Positions 5,072 through 6,635 of a DNA stretch of 6,635 nt are shown in pieces. The notes below the pieces were generated by a model. The model ran no database searches. It was not told the origin of the DNA and worked only from the letters and a program-made list of their open reading frames with translations. The stretch covers positions 1 to 6,635 of the forward strand of contig JASHUS010000216.1 in NCBI GenBank assembly GCA_030039865.1, written 5' to 3'. The stretch is from Thermoplasmata archaeon (lineage in GTDB: Archaea > Thermoplasmatota > Thermoplasmata > Lutacidiplasmatales > UBA184). Made by a program: the position numbers and the translations under genes. How positions within the stretch are numbered: position 1 is the first letter of the stretch; every line of letters starts with the position of its first letter.

Positions 5072-6087
5072 GGTCGCTCGGGCTCCGCGTCGCCCGACCG
5101 GAGGGGGAAGCGACGCGACGGGCGTTGCTCGGCCGGTCGCTCCTCCGGCCCGAGCTCGAGATCGTCGCCGAAGGGGACCATCTCATCTTGCCGATCCGAT
5201 CCCCGGACGGCCCCGGACTTCCGGCGGGGGAGGTGGTCGAGAGGGAGTTCCCGTTGGCGCGCGGCGCCGGGCCGTCCGATTACCGGGAGCTGGTGCCGGG
5301 TCCGGCCGAGCTCTGCGAGTCGCTTCCGCGGTCGTTCGACGTGATCGGGGATATCGTCCTGATCCGAATCCCCCCGGACCTGGACGACCGTGCGGCCGCG
5401 ATCGGGCAGGCCCTGCTCGATTTCGTCCCGACGGCCCGGATCGTCGGCCGGGACCTCGGCGTCCACGGTCCCGAGCGTCGCCGGCGCATCGACCGTATCG
5501 CGGGCTCGGGCGGCTGGCGGACACGCCATCGCGAGAACGGGTTGGAATTGGAGATCGACGTCGAACTTGCCTACTTCTCCCCCCGCCTCGCCCGCGAGCA
5601 CGAGCGCGTCGCCGACGCGGTCCAGCCGGGTGAGTCGGTGTACGACCTGTGCTGCGGCGTGGGGCCGTTCGCGCTGACGATCGCGCGGGACGGGCGGGCG
5701 CGCCGGGTGACGGCCGTCGATTCGAACCCGGCGGCGGTCGACCTGCTCCGAGAGACCGCCCGCCGGTACTCACTCGGCGACCGGCTCGTCCCGATCCTGG
5801 CGCCGATCGAATCGTTTCTGCCGTCCGCCTCGCCCGTGGACCGGGTCGTCCTGAATCTTCCCCACGAAGGAATTAAGTACGCACCCTCGGTGGTACCGGC
5901 GGTAGCGTCGGGCGGACGCTTCCACTACTACGAGATCACCTCCCGGGCGGAGATCGAGCAGAGGGCGGACGCGATCATGACCGTGCTCGAACCCGGGCGC
6001 TGGAGGCTCGTCGACCGCCACGTGGTCCATCCGTACGCGCCAACCGCGGACCTGGTCGCGTTCGAGTTCGAGCGCTCGGGAGCGTGA
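5068..6087 (+). CDS. trm5: tRNA (guanine-37-N1)-methyltransferase Trm5
   Basis: Trm5 uses S-adenosylmethionine to make m1G37 next to the anticodon, which prevents +1 frameshifting. It is the archaeal/eukaryotic counterpart of bacterial TrmD. The 339-residue product has an N-terminal D1-like domain (about 1-44, LGLRVARPEGEATRRALL then HLILPI), as in the longer archaeal Trm5b forms. Next comes the linker motif SFDVIGDIVLIRIP at 89-102, GPERRRRIDRIAG at 134-146, and RHRENGLELEIDV at 153-165. YFSPRLAREHER at 169-180 contains an acidic residue likely equivalent to the proposed catalytic Glu. The Rossmann part has DLCCGVGPFALTIA at 193-206 (SAM-binding glycines), VDSNP at 217-221, and DRVVLNLPHEG at 258-268 (the NLP motif). 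HYYEI at 286-290 is also typical. The start ATG overlaps the apgM stop by 4 nt, which suggests translational coupling, and ppsA follows after 4 nt. The gene looks intact. Confidence 0.92.
   Translation: MRSLGLRVARPEGEATRRALLGRSLLRPELEIVAEGDHLILPIRSPDGPGLPAGEVVEREFPLARGAGPSDYRELVPGPAELCESLPRSFDVIGDIVLIRIPPDLDDRAAAIGQALLDFVPTARIVGRDLGVHGPERRRRIDRIAGSGGWRTRHRENGLELEIDVELAYFSPRLAREHERVADAVQPGESVYDLCCGVGPFALTIARDGRARRVTAVDSNPAAVDLLRETARRYSLGDRLVPILAPIESFLPSASPVDRVVLNLPHEGIKYAPSVVPAVASGGRFHYYEITSRAEIEQRADAIMTVLEPGRWRLVDRHVVHPYAPTADLVAFEFERSGA
6078..6082 (+). promoter_or_regulatory. Shine-Dalgarno of the PEP synthase gene inside the trm5 end
   Basis: GGGAG lies 9 nt before the ATG at 6092, within the last codons of trm5. 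With only GCCG between the trm5 stop and this ATG, it supports the 6092 start and co-transcription. Confidence 0.6.
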
Positions 6088-6091
6088 GCCG

Positions 6092-6635
6092 ATGGCGAAC
6101 GAGTTCATCGTCGATCTCGCGGAGACCTCCGCCTCCGACCTGCCGACGGTCGGCGGGAAGGCGGGGAAGCTGGGGGAGCTCGTACGGCAGGGGTTGCCGA
6201 TACCGCCCGGATTCGTGATCACGACGGCCGCGTACCAGGCGTTCGTCGACGCGACCTCGCTCAAGACCGAGCTGCCGGCGACGCTCGCGTCGATCCGTCC
6301 CGACCAGCCGGCGACGGTCGAAGCCGCGGCGCAGAAGCTCCGGTCGCTCTTCGAGTCGACGCCGTTCCCGGCGGACCTCGGCGCGACGATCGCCGCGGCG
6401 TACGAGTCGTTCGTCGCGAAGCACGCCGTGCGATTCTCCGCCGTTCGATCGAGCGCCACCGCGGAGGATCTCGAAGGTGCGTCGTTCGCCGGACTGCAGG
6501 AGACGTATCTCAACGTCACGGGGACCGACAACGTCCTCGCGGCCGTCAAGCGATGCTGGGGCTCGCTCTTCACGCCGCGGGTCCTCGTCTACCGTCAGCG
6601 CAAGGGGTTCGATCACTCCGAGGTTCGCCTCGCGG
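6092..6635 (+). CDS. ppsA: Phosphoenolpyruvate synthase, N-terminal part (3' partial)
   Basis: An open frame runs from ATG 6092 off the right edge, giving the first 181 residues. The enzyme (pyruvate, water dikinase) converts pyruvate and ATP to PEP, AMP and phosphate, the entry to gluconeogenesis. The visible part is the start of the PPDK_N ATP-grasp-like nucleotide-binding domain. It has VGGKAGKLGELVRQGLPIPPGFVIT at 20-44, with the conserved Lys K23 or K26. AVRSSATAEDLEGASFAGLQETYLNV follows at 117-142, with the conserved Arg R119. CWGSLFTPRVLVYRQRKGFDH at 155-175 completes the typical order. Full-length members are about 750-800 residues and continue with the swivelling phosphohistidine domain and the TIM-barrel PEP-binding domain, which are not in view. 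Pyruvate phosphate dikinase or a PEP/pyruvate-binding-domain-only protein cannot be fully excluded from this part, but the sequence fits PEP synthase best. It is the third gene of the apgM-trm5 cluster. Confidence 0.88.
   Translation, partial: MANEFIVDLAETSASDLPTVGGKAGKLGELVRQGLPIPPGFVITTAAYQAFVDATSLKTELPATLASIRPDQPATVEAAAQKLRSLFESTPFPADLGATIAAAYESFVAKHAVRFSAVRSSATAEDLEGASFAGLQETYLNVTGTDNVLAAVKRCWGSLFTPRVLVYRQRKGFDHSEVRLA

Noticed and set aside
4759..5601. 280-residue minus-strand frame across apgM and trm5
   Set aside because: Antisense to two well-conserved enzymes. Its sequence is Arg/Pro/Ala low complexity.
5770..6573. 267-residue minus-strand frame across trm5 and ppsA
   Set aside because: Antisense to strong Trm5 and PEP synthase motifs. 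No motif of its own was recognised.
1..6635. Mobile element, CRISPR array, or defence system
   Set aside because: No transposase or integrase motif, no regularly spaced direct repeats, no terminal inverted repeats, and no nuclease or helicase motifs were seen in any gene.

Overview
The window looks like a stretch of a GC-rich archaeal chromosome, by eye roughly two thirds G+C. The archaeal assignment rests on several independent signs. Two proteins carry class III (type IV pilin) signal peptides. The phosphoglycerate mutase is of the archaeal ApgM type, and the tRNA methyltransferase is Trm5 with an archaeal N-terminal D1-type domain rather than bacterial TrmD. Promoters look like TATA boxes about 26 bp before a start or short leader. 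The style of the pilins and of the membrane protein with a C-terminal zinc ribbon recalls uncultured Thermoplasmatota, but that lineage call is inference from memory and has not been tested.

Layout from left to right. (1) 1-177 is the 3' end of a BNR/sialidase-like beta-propeller gene. (2) 178-523 is a gene-free region: GC-rich at first, then an AT-rich island with dyad sequences and a TATA-like box that should drive the next gene. (3) 524-1147 and 1308-2549 are two tandem but dissimilar type IV pilin-like surface proteins. They are separated by a hairpin plus T-tract terminator and a second promoter-like element, so they are probably separate transcription units. (4) 2569-3705 on the minus strand is a four-helix membrane protein with a sequon-rich, cysteine-containing ectodomain and a cytoplasmic zinc ribbon. 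It converges on the second pilin with only 19 bp between them. (5) A 37-bp divergent intergenic region holds a perfect 10-bp palindrome (ATTAGCTAAT). (6) 3743 to the right edge is a tightly packed plus-strand cluster: apgM, trm5 (ATGA overlap) and the 5' part of a PEP synthase gene (4-bp gap). That last gene runs off the window.

The left half is therefore about the cell surface: a secreted or propeller-type protein, two pilins, and a glycosylated membrane protein. The right half joins two enzymes of lower glycolysis/gluconeogenesis (3-phosphoglycerate/2-phosphoglycerate interconversion and pyruvate to PEP) with the essential m1G37 tRNA methyltransferase in one probable operon. No mobile element, CRISPR array, tRNA or rRNA was seen. 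The items most worth following are the uncharacterised membrane/zinc-ribbon protein beside the pilins, the symmetric divergent promoter, and the apgM-trm5-ppsA grouping.
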